Below, piece by piece: positions 1 to 7,405 of a stretch of 41,974 bases of DNA. Position numbers and translations under genes: made by a program. The notes under the pieces are model-generated. The model was not told the origin of the DNA, ran no database searches, and was given only the letters and a program-made list of their open reading frames with translations. Positions within the stretch are counted from its first letter, which is position 1, and the number at the start of each line of letters is the position of its first letter. The DNA is from a virus. The stretch is taken from IMG/VR virus record IMGVR_UViG_3300042485_000221, positions 1 through 41,974 of that record; one strand, given 5' to 3'.

Positions 1-2
1 GC

Positions 3-962
3 AAAAGAAAAACAACAGCAAAGGGCTGGGTTTCATTTAATTCACCCTGTTGTCATTATCGTGGACATAAGCCCGATAAAAGAATGCGTGGCGGTTTAAT
101 CAAAGACAACTACAACTTTACATACAGTTGCTTTAACTGCCATTTCAAATGTAGATTTGAGTTGGGTAAACCGTTATCTACAAACACTAAATTATTTCTA
201 AAATGGTGCGGCGCTGATGAAAGCTTGATCACAAAGATCGGTTTAGAAAGTTTACAAAATAAAGATATATTAGACTATATTACACCCGCAGTAAGAAATG
301 TAGCTATCAACTTTAAAGAAAAAGAACTTCCCGATAATAGTGAAGTGTTAGATATTAACAATTCAAAACACACTAGATTTATAGACTACTTAAATAATAG
401 AAAAATAAAACACGATGAATATCCTTTTTTAGTTACTACGGAAGATATCGGACGAAACTCAAACAGAATCATTGTTCCTTTTACATACAAAGGAACGATT
501 GTTGGTAATACAAGTAGATTTTTAGACGATAGAAAACCAAAGTATCTTAATGATCAACCAACAGGATATTTGTTTGGTTATGACTTTCAAAAACCTGAAT
601 GGTCTATTTGCATCGTTGTTGAAGGTATATTTGATGCACTAAGTATAGATGGTTGTGCTTTGGGTACCAGTACAATCAGTTTAGAACAACAAGAATTGTT
701 AAGAAGGTTAAACAGAACTATTATAGTAGTTCCTGATCAAGACAAAACAGGATTAGAGTTATGTGATCTAGCTATGGAGCTAGGATATCAAATAAGCTTA
801 CCTGAATGGGGACTGAACAATGAAGGTAAACCAATTAAAGATGTAAACGAAGCTGTAGTAAAATATGGTAAATTACCTGTGTTGCTAAGTATTATACAAT
901 CAGCAACTATGAGCAAAATTAAAATAGAAATGAGGAAACGAAAACTTGTTAAAAGAATTTAA
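3..962 (+). CDS. 61: DNA primase, T4 gp61-like (5' end cut by window)
   Basis: Primase that makes RNA primers for lagging-strand synthesis together with the helicase encoded next to it. The frame is open to the left edge, so the gene starts outside the window; the first internal ATG at 84 would cut off half of the zinc finger. Visible are a zinc-binding region with a CC-x-H group at about 45-60 and a C-x-x-C pair near 128-140, then a Toprim domain with the E-G-x-x-D-A motif near 621-638 and the acidic P-D-Q-D-K-T-G motif near 732-752, the usual metal-binding residues of DnaG/gp61 primases. The 3' end overlaps the helicase start by 17 bases, suggesting translational coupling. Family assignment rests on motif order and on the adjacent gp41 gene. 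Confidence 0.85.
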   Translation, partial: KRKTTAKGWVSFNSPCCHYRGHKPDKRMRGGLIKDNYNFTYSCFNCHFKCRFELGKPLSTNTKLFLKWCGADESLITKIGLESLQNKDILDYITPAVRNVAINFKEKELPDNSEVLDINNSKHTRFIDYLNNRKIKHDEYPFLVTTEDIGRNSNRIIVPFTYKGTIVGNTSRFLDDRKPKYLNDQPTGYLFGYDFQKPEWSICIVVEGIFDALSIDGCALGTSTISLEQQELLRRLNRTIIVVPDQDKTGLELCDLAMELGYQISLPEWGLNNEGKPIKDVNEAVVKYGKLPVLLSIIQSATMSKIKIEMRKRKLVKRI

Positions 963-2364
963 CCCCGAAGTACAAACGCTATTTTTGCGTATGATGATCA
1001 CTAACCCTGAGTTATATACTAGGGTAATGAACATCATGAACCCACTAAACTTTGACAGATCAGTTAGGGCGGCAGCAGAGTTTATAGTAGAACATTCACA
1101 AAAATACAATGTGTTGCCTGATCCTACGCAAATCAAAGCTACTACTGGTATAGAAATTGAACTAATCCCTGAACTTGACTCAGCAGGGCATACCGAGTTT
1201 TTCTTAACTGAGTTTGAACACTTTACAAAAAGACAAGAACTAGAACGAGCAATCTTAAAAGCAGCAGAGTTATTAGAAAAGGGTGAATATGATCCAGTTG
1301 AAAAACTGATCAAAGATGCGGTACAAATTTCTTTAATGCGTGATTATGGTACAGATTACTTTGCTGATCCTAAAGAACGATTAAACAGATACTTTAATCA
1401 AGGCGGTCAAGTAAGCACAGGGTGGCCTCAACTAGACAAAGTTATGTATGGTGGTATGTCTAGGGGCGAACTAAACATCTTTGCAGGTGGTTCAGGATCA
1501 GGTAAGTCACTTGTAATGATGAACTTGGCTGTGAACTTTTTAGCACAAGGATTAAGCGGTGTTTATATTACACTTGAATTGTCTGAAGAGCTAACGGCTT
1601 TAAGAACTGATGCTATGTTAACTAGCATGAGCACTAAAGATATTCGTAAAGACTTAGACACAGTAGAATTAAAAGTAAAAATGGCTGCTAAAAAGTCAGG
1701 TAAGTATCGTGTTAAAGGTCTTCCTGCACAAAGCAACGTAAACGTAATCAGAAGTTATATTAAAGAAGTACAAATACAAACAGGTATGCTAATAGACTTT
1801 GTAATGATTGATTACTTGGATCTAGTAATGCCTGTTAGTGTTAAAGTAAATCCTAATGATCAGTTTATCAAAGACAAGTATGTTAGTGAAGAATTAAGAA
1901 ACTTGTCTAAAGAGTTAGGTGTTTTAATGGTTACAGCATCACAGCTAAACAGATCGGCTGTAGAAGAAATTGAATTTGATCATAGTCATATTGCAGGTGG
2001 TATTTCTAAGATTAACACTGCTGACTATGTGTTTGGTATCTTTACTAGCAGATCAATGAAAGAGCGAGGCAAGTATCAAATTCAGTGTATGAAATCACGT
2101 AGTTCTACTGGTGTTGGTCAAAAGATTGACTTAGAATATAACATTGATACTATGAGAATTACAGATGAAGGCGGTGATGAAAATGCTGGGTATCGTCAAT
2201 CCGCTACAGATATTATGAACAAAATTAAAACTGTAAGTACAGTATCTCAAAATGAAACTATTGATGCTAACACTGGTGAAATTCAACAATCTGAGAAAAA
2301 AGTAGTAGCAGATGTTCAAGGTTCTAAGCTAAGAAACATGCTAAACTCCTTAAAGAATAATTAA
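946..2364 (+). CDS. 41: Replicative DNA helicase, T4 gp41/DnaB-like
   Basis: Hexameric 5'-3' helicase that unwinds DNA at the phage fork and works with the gp61 primase encoded just upstream. The RecA-fold core shows Walker A GGSGSGKS at residues 181-188, a likely catalytic glutamate in ITLELS near 211, and Walker B FVMIDYLDL at 285-293, followed by the SQLNRSA segment. Length (472 aa) is close to T4 gp41 (475 aa). The start is TTG at 946: it is the first possible start after the in-frame stop at 931 and sits 9 nt after GAGGA at 932-936. The first ATG would remove about 15 residues that look conserved in marine T4-like helicases. The N-terminal region (1-140) is the all-alpha DnaB-type domain. 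Confidence 0.9.
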   Translation: MLKEFNPEVQTLFLRMMITNPELYTRVMNIMNPLNFDRSVRAAAEFIVEHSQKYNVLPDPTQIKATTGIEIELIPELDSAGHTEFFLTEFEHFTKRQELERAILKAAELLEKGEYDPVEKLIKDAVQISLMRDYGTDYFADPKERLNRYFNQGGQVSTGWPQLDKVMYGGMSRGELNIFAGGSGSGKSLVMMNLAVNFLAQGLSGVYITLELSEELTALRTDAMLTSMSTKDIRKDLDTVELKVKMAAKKSGKYRVKGLPAQSNVNVIRSYIKEVQIQTGMLIDFVMIDYLDLVMPVSVKVNPNDQFIKDKYVSEELRNLSKELGVLMVTASQLNRSAVEEIEFDHSHIAGGISKINTADYVFGIFTSRSMKERGKYQIQCMKSRSSTGVGQKIDLEYNIDTMRITDEGGDENAGYRQSATDIMNKIKTVSTVSQNETIDANTGEIQQSEKKVVADVQGSKLRNMLNSLKNN

Positions 2365-2369
2365 TCTAA

Positions 2370-2377
2370 GATAAATA
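2370..2377 (+). promoter_or_regulatory. Late promoter octamer GATAAATA
   Basis: One-base variant of the T4 late promoter core TATAAATA, 17 nt before the ATG at 2395, leaving room for the AAAGG ribosome site at 2382-2386. Confidence 0.55.
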
Positions 2378-2394
2378 TAATAAAGGTTATTGCT

Positions 2395-2643
2395 ATGCAG
2401 AAAAAAACGCGCAGTCTCTTAGAAGAACTAGAAAGTATAGGCAACAATAAGGATGTTAATCTTCTTATTGAAAACCGTGCTAACAACGTTATTTCAAGTG
2501 CTATCAATCTGTTAGAATTGATGAAAAAGCATTATTCCTCTGAAAAAGCTGAGCTACTAGAAAGAAAACTGCTAAGTGCTATTAAGGGTCGAGACCAAGA
2601 AAGATTTTCTAAGTCTTTAAGAAAAAAAGATGAAGACAATTAA
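2395..2643 (+). CDS. Small conserved phage protein, unknown function
   Basis: An 82-residue, highly charged protein, predicted mostly helical, without cysteines, membrane segments or recognisable catalytic motifs. It resembles short hypothetical proteins I recall beside helicase or nucleotidyltransferase genes in marine T4-like phages; this is from memory. It has its own late-type octamer at 2370 and an AAAGG ribosome site, and the next gene follows after 24 nt. Late expression and a structural neighbour suggest a virion or assembly role, but nothing in the sequence proves it. Confidence 0.75.
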   Translation: MQKKTRSLLEELESIGNNKDVNLLIENRANNVISSAINLLELMKKHYSSEKAELLERKLLSAIKGRDQERFSKSLRKKDEDN

Positions 2644-2667
2644 AATTTAATAAGGAAGTAGATAATA

Positions 2668-4521
2668 GTGTTTATATCTGAAGGCGGAAACATCTTTAAA
2701 CAACAAGACGGTACTGAGCTAACTAGACGTATAAATCAGAATGAAGTTGCGCCTACTATTAATTGGTTAGAAAGTATTACTGGATTAGATTTAACTAAAG
2801 AAAAAGCTAAAGATGGTTTACCCGCTAAATGGTTGGGTTCTACTGGTAGAAAATCTACTAGCGGTGATCTAGACTTAGCAGTAAATGCGAATGAAGTAAG
2901 TAAAGCAGAGCTAGAAAGCAAACTAAAATCATGGGCTACGCAAAATAATCTTGATCCAAAAGACTTTGTAAAAAAGTCTGGTATATCTGTACACTTTGCA
3001 ACACCAATAGAAGGCAATTTTGAAAAAGGGTTTGTTCAAACAGATTTTATGTTTTTAAACAATCTTGAATGGGAAACATGGTTGCTTAGCGGAGGTATGA
3101 GAAGCCCTAGCGAATACAAAGGTGTATTTAGAGAAGTAGCATTAAACAGCGTAGCTAAAGGCACGATCACTAGTGAACATCCTCAAGGATTGCGTTTGAG
3201 TGGCAAAGGCGTAGTTGACAGAGCTACCGGAGAACTAGTAACACTAGATCCAGAAGTAGCTACTAAACTGTTGTTTGGTAAAGATGGTACACTTGATGAT
3301 ATGAGTTCAGTAGAAAACATCTATAAGAAACTAAAAAATGATCCCAACAAACAACAAAAATTAAAAGACTTTGAAGAATATGCAGCAAGAAGTGGCATAA
3401 CACCTCCCAAGTTTAACGATACTGCTAACGAAAGCGCATACGATATCATAACAAAGTTTAGAAATTTAGTTGTAGAAAATTCTTTTATTACTGAAGAAGC
3501 TAAAGGACCTAGAATACCTCATCCTGAAGATGCTATTTTTGACGGTGGCGACAGTGCAAAACAATATTTAAATGCACTCAAACAAGCTATTAGTAGTCCA
3601 GAATCTGGTAGTATTAAATGGGACGGCGGGATAGCATTATACTTTGGTAACTTACCTGACGGTAGATTTGTTGTTACTGACAAGTACATGCCAAACAAAG
3701 GTGTGTATCCTACTAGCCCCGAAGAATGGGTTGAATATGATCAACAGCGCGGCGCAAATAGAAACGACTTATACGAAAAGATTGATTTATTATGGCCCGG
3801 ACTAAAGCAAGCTGTATCTGGAACTACTGGTTTATTTAAAAGTGATTTAATGGCTATTAATCCCAAACCACAAAACGGATACTTTGTGTTTAAACCGGTT
3901 ACTGTAGAGTATCGCATACCAGTTGAGTCTGATCTTGGTAAACAACTTCAAGGAAAAGTAGGCTTCTTAATCGTTCACGAGTTTGATAACAAACCATGGC
4001 GCGGTGAGCCAGCAATGAATAAATCTAATGTAGCTTTGATACCTGCTTCTGCCGGAGTTACATTCAATATTAAGCCTCCTGCTAAACTAATTAATGATGC
4101 TGAAAGCGTGTTATCAACAAACAGTAAAGTTATAGACGACTTTTTAAGCGGACTTAGTAGCGTTGCGCGTGAAGCATTAAAGAAATACATGAATCATAAA
4201 ATAACCAAGCAAACTAACGATAAGTTAGTACCATGGTTATCTCAAAATATCAGTAAATCACAGTATAACTTCTTAGTAGGAACTGACGGTACTGGTTATT
4301 TACAGCAAAACGCAGAAGGATTGAATGCTCTTGTCAAAGTGTGGAATGCAATATACAAACTAAAAGTTAATGTATCCAATCAACTTGAAAACCAAGTTCA
4401 AGGCTTTGAACAGTCGTCAGGTGGGCAAAAAGGCGGAGAAGGATTCGTATTTCCTACTGATTCAGGTTTAGTTAAAATAGTAGACAGACAGCGTTTTGGA
4501 GCTGCCCATTTTAACAAATAA
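2668..4521 (+). CDS. Pol-beta-type nucleotidyltransferase fused to a ligase-like (KxDG) domain
   Basis: 617 aa with two nucleotidyl-transfer signatures. Residues 57-72 read GS-x8-D67-L-D69, the GS...DxD signature of Pol-beta-fold nucleotidyltransferases, with a candidate third carboxylate at D126 (VQTDFMF). Residues 317-320 read KWDG, the KxDG adenylation motif of ATP-dependent DNA/RNA ligases, followed by candidate motif III FKSDLM (390-395) and a FKPVTVEYRIP segment (408-418) in the motif IV/V region. I recall homologues in other large marine phages as hypothetical proteins (DUF6267-like, from memory). GTG start at 2668 after AAGGA. Possible roles are RNA or DNA end repair or protein AMPylation; the substrate cannot be read from sequence. 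The large C-terminal part (450-617) has no motif I recognise. Confidence 0.7.
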   Translation: MFISEGGNIFKQQDGTELTRRINQNEVAPTINWLESITGLDLTKEKAKDGLPAKWLGSTGRKSTSGDLDLAVNANEVSKAELESKLKSWATQNNLDPKDFVKKSGISVHFATPIEGNFEKGFVQTDFMFLNNLEWETWLLSGGMRSPSEYKGVFREVALNSVAKGTITSEHPQGLRLSGKGVVDRATGELVTLDPEVATKLLFGKDGTLDDMSSVENIYKKLKNDPNKQQKLKDFEEYAARSGITPPKFNDTANESAYDIITKFRNLVVENSFITEEAKGPRIPHPEDAIFDGGDSAKQYLNALKQAISSPESGSIKWDGGIALYFGNLPDGRFVVTDKYMPNKGVYPTSPEEWVEYDQQRGANRNDLYEKIDLLWPGLKQAVSGTTGLFKSDLMAINPKPQNGYFVFKPVTVEYRIPVESDLGKQLQGKVGFLIVHEFDNKPWRGEPAMNKSNVALIPASAGVTFNIKPPAKLINDAESVLSTNSKVIDDFLSGLSSVAREALKKYMNHKITKQTNDKLVPWLSQNISKSQYNFLVGTDGTGYLQQNAEGLNALVKVWNAIYKLKVNVSNQLENQVQGFEQSSGGQKGGEGFVFPTDSGLVKIVDRQRFGAAHFNK

Positions 4522-4553
4522 TATATCCTAAACCAGCATTTTTTTCTATTTGG

Positions 4554-4561
4554 CATAAATA
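4554..4561 (+). promoter_or_regulatory. Late promoter octamer CATAAATA
   Basis: Late-type octamer before the 4607 gene. An ATG opening a three-codon frame (MEQ, stop) begins exactly 5 nt downstream at 4567; the main gene has its own AAAGGA site at 4591-4596. Confidence 0.5.
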
Positions 4562-4606
4562 TTTGTATGGAGCAGTAGGCTTCAAAACATTTAAAGGATA
4601 TTTAAA

Positions 4607-4996
4607 ATGGCACAATTTACAAGAGTCAATGGTGACTTTAAACCAGTTCTACACTTAGACAGCGCAGCATACACTAACACTGGTGTTAACACTGTAACTT
4701 CAGCAGCTTCTGTTCAGCCACAGGGCCCAAAGCTTGAGTTTGCAACTATTACCTTTACCGGTACCGGTACTACTGGTGCACAGATTCTTGCTGCTGTGAA
4801 TACTATTCAGCAATTAGCAACAATTTACATGTATGAGTTCACTACTGATACTAACGACACTTTAGCAGTAGCTATGTACCCAATTGGTGCATGGGGCGAT
4901 GTAACTGCTACTGCTGCTGGTTCACTTGATGCTGAATTGACTGCTGCATGCGGTGAAGCTGTATCTATTGCTGCGACTGCAACATTCACAAACTAA
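4607..4996 (+). CDS. Small Thr/Ala-rich virion-like protein
   Basis: 129 aa, rich in Ala, Thr and Gly, low in charge, with beta-strand-like alternation (for example EFATITFTGTG). The composition matches small head-decoration or tail-associated proteins of T4-like phages. It has its own late-type promoter octamer (4554-4561), a good AAAGGA ribosome site and a strong rho-independent terminator directly after it, so it is probably a separate, highly expressed late transcript. No family is recognised; a capsid decoration protein is a guess from size, composition and single-gene transcription. Confidence 0.7.
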   Translation: MAQFTRVNGDFKPVLHLDSAAYTNTGVNTVTSAASVQPQGPKLEFATITFTGTGTTGAQILAAVNTIQQLATIYMYEFTTDTNDTLAVAMYPIGAWGDVTATAAGSLDAELTAACGEAVSIAATATFTN

Positions 4997-5022
4997 TTTA
5001 TTAGTTAATCGCAACACAAAAG

Positions 5023-5049
5023 ACCCTGAGTTTTTCTCAGGGTTTTTTT
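5023..5049 (+). terminator. Rho-independent terminator
   Basis: 8-bp stem ACCCTGAG (5023-5030) / CTCAGGGT (5036-5043), loop TTTTT, then a run of T to 5049. It ends the 4607 gene. Confidence 0.9.
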
Positions 5050-5054
5050 ATGCC

Positions 5055-5062
5055 AATAAATA
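5055..5062 (+). promoter_or_regulatory. Late promoter octamer AATAAATA, leaderless arrangement
   Basis: The octamer ends 5 nt before the ATG at 5068, inside the longer open frame that begins at 5050. No ribosome site lies between, so the predicted transcript begins at or next to the ATG. Confidence 0.45.
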
Positions 5063-5067
5063 TATCT

Positions 5068-5505
5068 ATGTCACATAGAATTAGATGTTATACATTATTC
5101 AATATCACACGAACCGGCACGACTAATCGCACTAAGCCAAGTGATGATGTAGCAGCTTGGTTGCAATCTAGAAATACACAATGTAATTTTGATACAATAC
5201 TACAGATTATATCATTGCGATCACAACCTGAACTGTTAAAAGATCCTCAAAAGTTAGAAATAAACTTAAGTGAATTTAATAAGTTTGGATTATTATACTT
5301 GTCTAAAGAAAAGGTATATTGCTGGTCTTTTGAATTTGAAGTACATCATTCAAGCGTTTTTGATAATGGCATAGATGAATTGGGTTCGTTATACACAGAT
5401 TGTGATAATGTTCCTATGATAAAAGACAGTTTAGAAATAAGTAACTTACCTACATTTTTAAACATTAGTCCCGAATTAAAGAATATACATTTTGAGATTA
5501 TATGA
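5068..5505 (+). CDS. Conserved phage protein, unknown function
   Basis: About 145 aa from the ATG at 5068; the frame also has an ATG at 5050, but that one sits directly on the terminator T-run and before the promoter octamer, so 5068 is preferred. The protein begins MSHRIRCYTLF and has the segment QCNFDTILQIISLRSQPE, which I recall from hypothetical proteins of marine T4-likes. No catalytic motif, signal peptide or membrane segment is seen. The stop codon overlaps the ATG of the next gene (ATGA), so the two are probably co-translated. Function unknown. Confidence 0.7.
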   Translation: MSHRIRCYTLFNITRTGTTNRTKPSDDVAAWLQSRNTQCNFDTILQIISLRSQPELLKDPQKLEINLSEFNKFGLLYLSKEKVYCWSFEFEVHHSSVFDNGIDELGSLYTDCDNVPMIKDSLEISNLPTFLNISPELKNIHFEII

Positions 5506-6002
5506 AGAAAAACAAACAGATTAAAGTTGAAAAGTTTTTAGAAAACCAAATACTTGATAAAAACAATAAAACTATGAACATGATAGTATTACCCATAGAT
5601 AGTAACAGTTATATATTATTTGGAAAATACGCAGCACTTAAAAAAGACAACCATTATAGATTATTAATAGATGATAATGACCAAGAAAAAATATTCAGTA
5701 CCTTAAAAACCGCAGTTACTTGGTGCGTGTTCAAAGAATTGAAAAAAGCAATGGAATGTAAGAATATTGAACAATTGGACTTTAAGTTAAGTAGTTTAGA
5801 AATAGACTTATTACAAAAAAGCAAGATTCTTAACAGTACTAAAGATGATAAATTCCGCGATATCTATGTTACTAAGATAGAAGAAGATAACTTAAAGAAA
5901 AAAATACTGCTTAAACAACTAAATAGATATATAAATATTTCTAAAGAGTGGCAAACTAAAAAGTTTAACACTGCTAATCTAGCGAGAAAAGATAAATACT
6001 AA
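5502..6002 (+). CDS. Conserved phage protein, lysine-rich, unknown function
   Basis: 166 aa, strongly basic (many Lys), with a probable small beta domain at residues 20-60 followed by long helices (65-160) that may form a coiled coil. It overlaps the previous stop by 4 nt (ATGA). Charge suggests nucleic-acid or acidic-partner contact, but no motif confirms this. The T4 genes rI, uvsY and 33 were considered, but no diagnostic similarity is visible. Confidence 0.65.
   Translation: MKKNKQIKVEKFLENQILDKNNKTMNMIVLPIDSNSYILFGKYAALKKDNHYRLLIDDNDQEKIFSTLKTAVTWCVFKELKKAMECKNIEQLDFKLSSLEIDLLQKSKILNSTKDDKFRDIYVTKIEEDNLKKKILLKQLNRYINISKEWQTKKFNTANLARKDKY
5991..5998 (+). promoter_or_regulatory. Late promoter octamer GATAAATA
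   Basis: Overlaps the last codons of the preceding gene, 24 nt before the ATG at 6023. Confidence 0.5.
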
Positions 6003-6022
6003 ATCAACATTGGAACAATATT

Positions 6023-6712
6023 ATGAAACTAAATGACTTAGAAAACAAGAATTATGCTAAAACAGCACTAAAAGAAAGCTTTAGTGTCAACTTTGATGTA
6101 TCCTCTTTGGATAAGATAAAAACAAAAACTATGTTGACTAAAGTATCTTCACTTATTAAAGAATCTAAGCAAGCTGCTGATTTCTATAAAAATCAAACTT
6201 CCCCAAGCTACATGAAACTTGTTTTCATGGAACAAGCATTGAATTCTCATTACATTGATTTACTTAACAGACCTAGTCCTCGTATTGTTTTTGAAAATGA
6301 AGAAGTTGAAAAGTCACAAGTAATCTTAGCTGCGCAAGACATGATTGATACTGTACAAAAGATGTACGAAGATGTTAACGATATGTTGGTTAAAGAACTT
6401 CCTGCATTAGTAAGCAGCATTCAATCTGAAATTGGTGCAAATGAAAGCACTCAGTTCAATGATCAAGCTAGCAGTTCTTTACAAACCTTAAATGATGCTT
6501 TGTTAACAACTAAAACTTCTTTACAAGGAGCATTAGGTACAATCACTGGTCAAGGTGGAATGGATTCATTTGCTGCACCTGATCAAAGTATGGATGAATT
6601 AGCGCCAGCAGATGATCTTGGTATGGATGACGGTGCTGATATTGACATGGATTTGGACATTGAAGAACCTGAACAAGCTGCTGTAGGCGGAGTAGGTAGA
6701 GCAAAAAGATAA
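6023..6712 (+). CDS. Probable virion or head-assembly protein with acidic tail
   Basis: 229 aa. Residues 1-150 are mostly helical (KSQVILAAQDMIDTVQKM and ELPALVSSIQSEIG are typical), residues 150-185 are Ser/Thr/Gly-rich, and 185-222 form a very acidic, methionine- and aspartate-rich tail. This layout and the middle segment resemble a structural protein of cyanophages and other marine T4-likes known to me as 'virion structural protein'; the assignment is from memory. The stop codon overlaps the ATG of the following gene. A scaffold or head-core role is possible because of the acidic helical character, but is not shown. Confidence 0.7.
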   Translation: MKLNDLENKNYAKTALKESFSVNFDVSSLDKIKTKTMLTKVSSLIKESKQAADFYKNQTSPSYMKLVFMEQALNSHYIDLLNRPSPRIVFENEEVEKSQVILAAQDMIDTVQKMYEDVNDMLVKELPALVSSIQSEIGANESTQFNDQASSSLQTLNDALLTTKTSLQGALGTITGQGGMDSFAAPDQSMDELAPADDLGMDDGADIDMDLDIEEPEQAAVGGVGRAKR

Positions 6713-7041
6713 TGCGTCTTTTTGAACTTGAAACAGACCCAGGTCTTAGCGCAAAACTTGTTGCGGTAACCGACCAACTAAAAACTGATTTGGAAAATAA
6801 CAAATTAAATTTTGGTATGACTACAGATCAGTTATTAGATTATTTTCAAGAATATGATATAATCCTAGATGTAACTGACTTGTACAACATGATACAAGTT
6901 CCTCCTTTAAAACAAGTTATTACCAATATACAAGGCGATAAAGTTGTTTTCAAAGGACAATCTGATGATTCAGAAAACCCCAATCAAGAATCCGAACAAG
7001 AAAAAACTGTAGCTCAAATGGCTAAAAGCGCAATGAAATAG
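6712..7041 (+). CDS. Conserved phage protein, unknown function
   Basis: 109 aa. It starts with MRLFELE, then a helical stretch containing KLVAVTDQLKTDLE, then a compact alpha/beta part ending in VITNIQGDKVVFKG, and a flexible acidic/Gln-rich tail (84-109). The first A of its ATG is the last base of the previous stop, so it is translated with the 6023 gene and probably shares its job in head or tail assembly. I recognise the conserved core from other marine T4-like genomes but know no function. Confidence 0.65.
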   Translation: MRLFELETDPGLSAKLVAVTDQLKTDLENNKLNFGMTTDQLLDYFQEYDIILDVTDLYNMIQVPPLKQVITNIQGDKVVFKGQSDDSENPNQESEQEKTVAQMAKSAMK

Positions 7042-7050
7042 CCTATTTTG

Positions 7051-7079
7051 TTGTGTCTTTCTTATTTCTTTTGTATAAT
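7051..7079 (+). promoter_or_regulatory. Sigma70-like promoter for the hesB-like gene
   Basis: -35 TTGTGT (7051-7056), 17-nt spacer, perfect -10 TATAAT (7074-7079). The expected start of transcription falls at or one base past the ATG at 7085, so the message is probably leaderless. Unlike the virion genes it has no late-type octamer, suggesting early expression. Confidence 0.65.
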
Positions 7080-7084
7080 ACACT

Positions 7085-7405
7085 ATGATTAAATTATCCG
7101 ATACTGCGACAGACAGAGTAAAATCACAACTAGAGAAAAGAGGTTCAGGCCTCGGTATAAGAATAGGTGTAAAATCCACAGGATGTAGTGGATTTTCTTA
7201 TGTCTTAGAATTCGTTGATGTAGCTGATTCAACTGATCATGAATTTAAGTTTGAAACCTTTTCTGTTTTTATAACTGAAAAATCACTTGTCTATGTTTCT
7301 GGTCTAGCAATAGATTATAAGAAATTAGATTTTAACGAAGGATTTGAATTTACAAACCCGAATGAAAAAGCCCGATGCGGCTGTGGTGAGAGTTTTACAA
7401 TTTGA
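7085..7405 (+). CDS. iscA: A-type Fe-S cluster carrier, HesB/IscA-like
   Basis: 106 aa, the usual length of IscA/ErpA/HesB carriers, which pass Fe-S clusters to target enzymes in the cytoplasm. All three conserved cysteines are present: C34 in GCSGF and C98/C100 in RCGCGESF. The fold signature (IRIGVKSTGCSG...) is clear. It is a host-type gene also found in other marine T4-likes, where it is viewed as an auxiliary metabolic gene. It is driven by a perfect -10 promoter with almost no leader, while its stop codon overlaps the exonuclease start (TGATG). The Fe-S target is unknown; many PD-(D/E)XK nucleases of the AddB/Cas4 type bind Fe-S, but the next gene shows no cysteine cluster. Confidence 0.88.
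   Translation: MIKLSDTATDRVKSQLEKRGSGLGIRIGVKSTGCSGFSYVLEFVDVADSTDHEFKFETFSVFITEKSLVYVSGLAIDYKKLDFNEGFEFTNPNEKARCGCGESFTI

Noticed and set aside
900-1313. Reverse frame of 137 codons opposite the helicase
   Set aside because: Covers the primase/helicase junction, no promoter or ribosome site, composition of an antisense shadow.
5930-5937. TATAAATA inside the 5502 gene
   Set aside because: About 85 bases before the next gene with a better octamer at 5991; probably chance in AT-rich coding sequence.
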